Positions 61,590 to 64,000 of a stretch of 64,000 nt of DNA are shown in pieces. Position 1 is the first letter of the stretch; each line of letters begins with the position of its first letter. Both the position numbers and the translations under genes were made by a program. Source of the DNA: Vanessa cardui (Eukaryota; Arthropoda; Insecta; Lepidoptera; Nymphalidae); contig NC_061154.1 in the NCBI RefSeq assembly GCF_905220365.1, positions 13,392,001 through 13,456,000 of the forward strand, written 5' to 3'. Below the pieces are notes generated by a model. It saw only the letters and a program-made list of their open reading frames with translations, did not search any database and was not told the origin of the DNA.

Positions 61590-62369
61590 ATATATTATAG
61601 AAGATAAAAGAAGTCCTTAGTCAATATATTTGCAATCATAAATCCAAATCTTCTGGCATAACTTGGTCCATTTCATGGACTGCCTTTCAATTGTATATTA
61701 AAAAACATATATAAAATACATTCTAGATTAACAAAGACAGAGAAAATAATAAACATAATTGCATAGATACGTATCTAAGCTCAAAAAGTTATTACTGAAT
61801 ATTTAATTCTGTAATTTCTGAGGAAATGATGCAGATCTCAAAAAAGTATACAGACAAATCTTTGACAGAATCCCAACACAATACAGTAAAGAATTAGAAT
61901 GTTTCAGCTGATAAAATTTTTAATCGAATAGCACGTTATAATGCGACTAGTATTCTTAGTATTCTTTCTTGGGTCGTAACCAAGTACACGGAACTATTTA
62001 TAAACACAATTCATTTTAGTTGACAATTAGAGCCAGGACATGATATATGAATAAGTATTTAAAGTACGGGATACAGACAATTAAATTTATTGTCTATCCT
62101 TCTTAAAAGCTGTTACAACCAGGCTAAGCTCGCGACATTTTACCTAACTACTTTGGTATTATATAATCTTATAAAAAAAATCGTTCTTGTTATCTTATTT
62201 CCCTACCTACATATTAATTATTATTAAGAAATTTTAAAGGCTAAATGTCATATATTAACATTTAGGGACTATTTCGCTAAAATTCTGAAACATCAACAAT
62301 TGCCATAAATCACGAAGCAAACGCTTAAGAAATATTTAATACAATGAAGACATCGCTGATCGCGGCCGT

Positions 62370-62631
62370 GCACTCTGGATCGGAGCATAAGGATGTGGGG
62401 GTGCGGGGTGCGGTGGTGAGGAGGGGGACGGCGGAGGGGTCAAGTTACGCAGGGTCGCCGTCGCGCGCCGCGGCGCTTGCGTCGCGCTGTCACCTGCGCC
62501 GACGCCTAGCCCGTTATATTCCACCCAGTATTCGACGCTAAATAATCGTCTCTCACGTCTTCTCCGAGCAAAACAGTGTCAATCTCTCTAATATCTGGAT
62601 AATACGAACGAAGTCCACACTCTAATCGAAG
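62370..62631 (+). promoter_or_regulatory. GC/CpG-rich island with probable non-coding first exon (donor at 62632)
   Basis: The stretch 62380-62515 is far richer in G, C and CpG than the rest of the window (GGGGGTGCGGGGTGCGG, GCGCGCCGCGGCGC). It is followed by about 115 bases ending CTAATCGAAG before GTAAGTC, an excellent splice donor. Together these look like a promoter and 5' UTR exon of a + strand gene lying to the right of the window. ORFs on either strand here are by-products of high GC. Confidence 0.5.
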
Positions 62632-62929
62632 GTAAGTCATTTATAAAAATATATTTGAAAGCAAACGAAAATATCGTAGCCCGCGCACGAGGCTTTGACA
62701 GTGACAGCATTGGTTTGTTTATGTTTCGGTTTCATGTTATTGTTGCATAGCGATTTTTTTTTTCTACTATTGTAATATTCTAATTGTGTTGTCTAACCTG
62801 TGTTATATACCTAAAATGAGAACGAAGCGAATCAATTCGATATGTTAAAAAGAGCGGGTACATATTTATTTGTAATGCGAATGAAACTGCTATTTCTTTA
62901 GTTCAAGACTCGATTGTCCGGCACGGTTC

Positions 62930-63075
62930 AAAAAAAGTTGTTCGCCGCGCAAGCGAAATTCCGCAACGTATAGAACGCGCGGGGTTGCGATAAGGGTTAT
63001 AATTGCGTGTGCGCGTGTAGCCTTGAGCGAAAGGGACGCAGGCGCCGTCGCCGCCGCGCCGCGCCGCCTTCCCAG
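62930..63075 (+). promoter_or_regulatory. Second GC/CpG-rich island, possible alternative first exon (donor at 63076)
   Basis: GCGCCGTCGCCGCCGCGCCG and CGCCGCCTTCCCAG before GTAGGTGAGC. There are two overlapping donor-like sites (GTAGGT, GTGAGC). It is about 445 bases beyond the first island's donor, so the two may be alternative promoters of one gene. Confidence 0.4.
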
Positions 63076-64000
63076 GTAGGTGAGCCTGCGCCTGCGATCG
63101 TCGCGTAAAAGATTATTACGTAGACCAGACAGACACGTTAATCGTCGTAATTTTTATCATACTAACGATGTTAAGTAAACGGCTCAGCAGCCTTTTAAGA
63201 TAACAATGGTTGAAATAAAAGTAGAATTGTAGAAACTGAAATAGTTTTTTGTTAACATAGCTAATATTTGGGAACAATTATTTTCGTTAGGATGATTCCA
63301 TTTCAACTTTCTTTGAAAGTAGTAGTCCGACTCTAAAGACATAAGTGGCAAAAATTTCTTTCATCCTTATGGAATATGCATACGTTTGGTTTTTCGGGTT
63401 CACTTAAGAGAAAGTAAATAAAATATTGATAAAAATAAGTAAAGTATAATAAAGATACTTTTTCAGTCCAAGCGCTTTAAGCGCTTTTTTAACTCTGTTA
63501 AAACTATGATATATGCATCAAAGTTACGTGAGATAATTGTAGATCTTCGGCTTTCTAACGAAAAAAATCATCGATAGCATATTATATATCTGTCTATTAT
63601 ATATGACTCACGGCTTTTCGGAACACTGGTTATATTAGAGACATTACGTTTATTAAAAGAAATTCAGCGTATGTGTCGTATGATAAACTTGCATATTACT
63701 GGTGGATAAATTGGTGAGCGACGTTTTATATCGTCGCAGAAGTAATGGGATAAAATCGTAATACTTCTGACGGGCAGCGTGATGGTATTAGGTTAACTAC
63801 GTACAATTAAATAAAGCTTGTCAATAGGAAATCATTCCTGCATTTTACTATCAATTACCCTTTAAAGTATACATTAGTAAGAACAGGTATATAACGACAA
63901 CAGTAGTGACTAGCTAGTCGCTTGGCCACATTCTGGCTTAAATAAAATATTTGCATTGACTAATAATGTTGTACTATTTCTGTGAAACAAAAAGAATGAC
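63076..64000. other. Right edge: probable first intron of a + strand gene
   Basis: AT-rich DNA after the second GC-rich island with no ORF of note. If the islands are first exons, this is intronic; nothing in it identifies the gene. Confidence 0.3.

Noticed and set aside
62336..62541. Overlapping ORFs of about 62-65 aa on both strands in the GC-rich island
   Set aside because: Low-complexity Pro/Ser or Arg/Ala composition from GC-rich sequence; better explained as a promoter and first non-coding exon.
1..64000. CRISPR array, operon or phage-like system
   Set aside because: The sequence has spliced eukaryotic genes, SINEs and LINEs. The only tandem array with regular units (39715-39855) has no spacers.

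Overview
The window looks like nuclear DNA from a moth or butterfly (Lepidoptera). It is strongly AT-rich, its short exons are separated by GT-AG introns of about 0.1 to 3.5 kb, and it is littered with short interspersed repeats of kinds familiar from lepidopteran genomes, plus RTE-like LINE tails and a mariner. The species cannot be named from the sequence alone. Layout: (1) 1-20.7 kb holds no gene I can support; it is AT-rich DNA with many decayed SINE copies, one nested inverted SINE pair, an RTE-like LINE tail and GC-rich, promoter-like islands near 2.0 and 9.8 kb. (2) 20.7-22.9 kb carries a small five-exon gene (213 aa as modelled), and 25.5-26.7 kb a three-exon gene (159 aa). I recognise neither, but both are on the + strand and end in nearly the same 11 residues, R-x-T-D-F-D-L-L-S-Q-W, followed at once by the stop. 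Each has a lysine-rich stretch before this tail and a few Cys/His residues. They look like a diverged tandem pair. (3) 29.2-46.6 kb is the main gene, the orthologue of archipelago/FBXW7, the F-box/WD40 substrate receptor of an SCF ubiquitin ligase. Ten coding exons join in frame into 803 residues, and all three arginines that read phosphodegrons are conserved. Its introns contain several SINEs (three within about 45 bases of a splice donor), a perfect 36-bp minisatellite and a perfect hairpin. (4) 46.6-54.9 kb is 3' UTR and intergenic DNA with CTCF-like motifs and repeats. (5) 54.9-58.4 kb holds a roughly 355-bp terminal-inverted-repeat element split by a complete but dead 1,279-bp mariner, followed about 1.6 kb later by a second, inverted, unsplit copy of the host element. 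(6) 58.4-64 kb holds more repeats, a long (TA)n run and two GC-rich islands at 62.4-63.1 kb that end in good splice donors. These are probably first exons of a + strand gene lying beyond the window. The only pathway that can be named is SCF(Ago/Fbxw7) protein turnover. No operon, CRISPR array or prokaryotic system is present.
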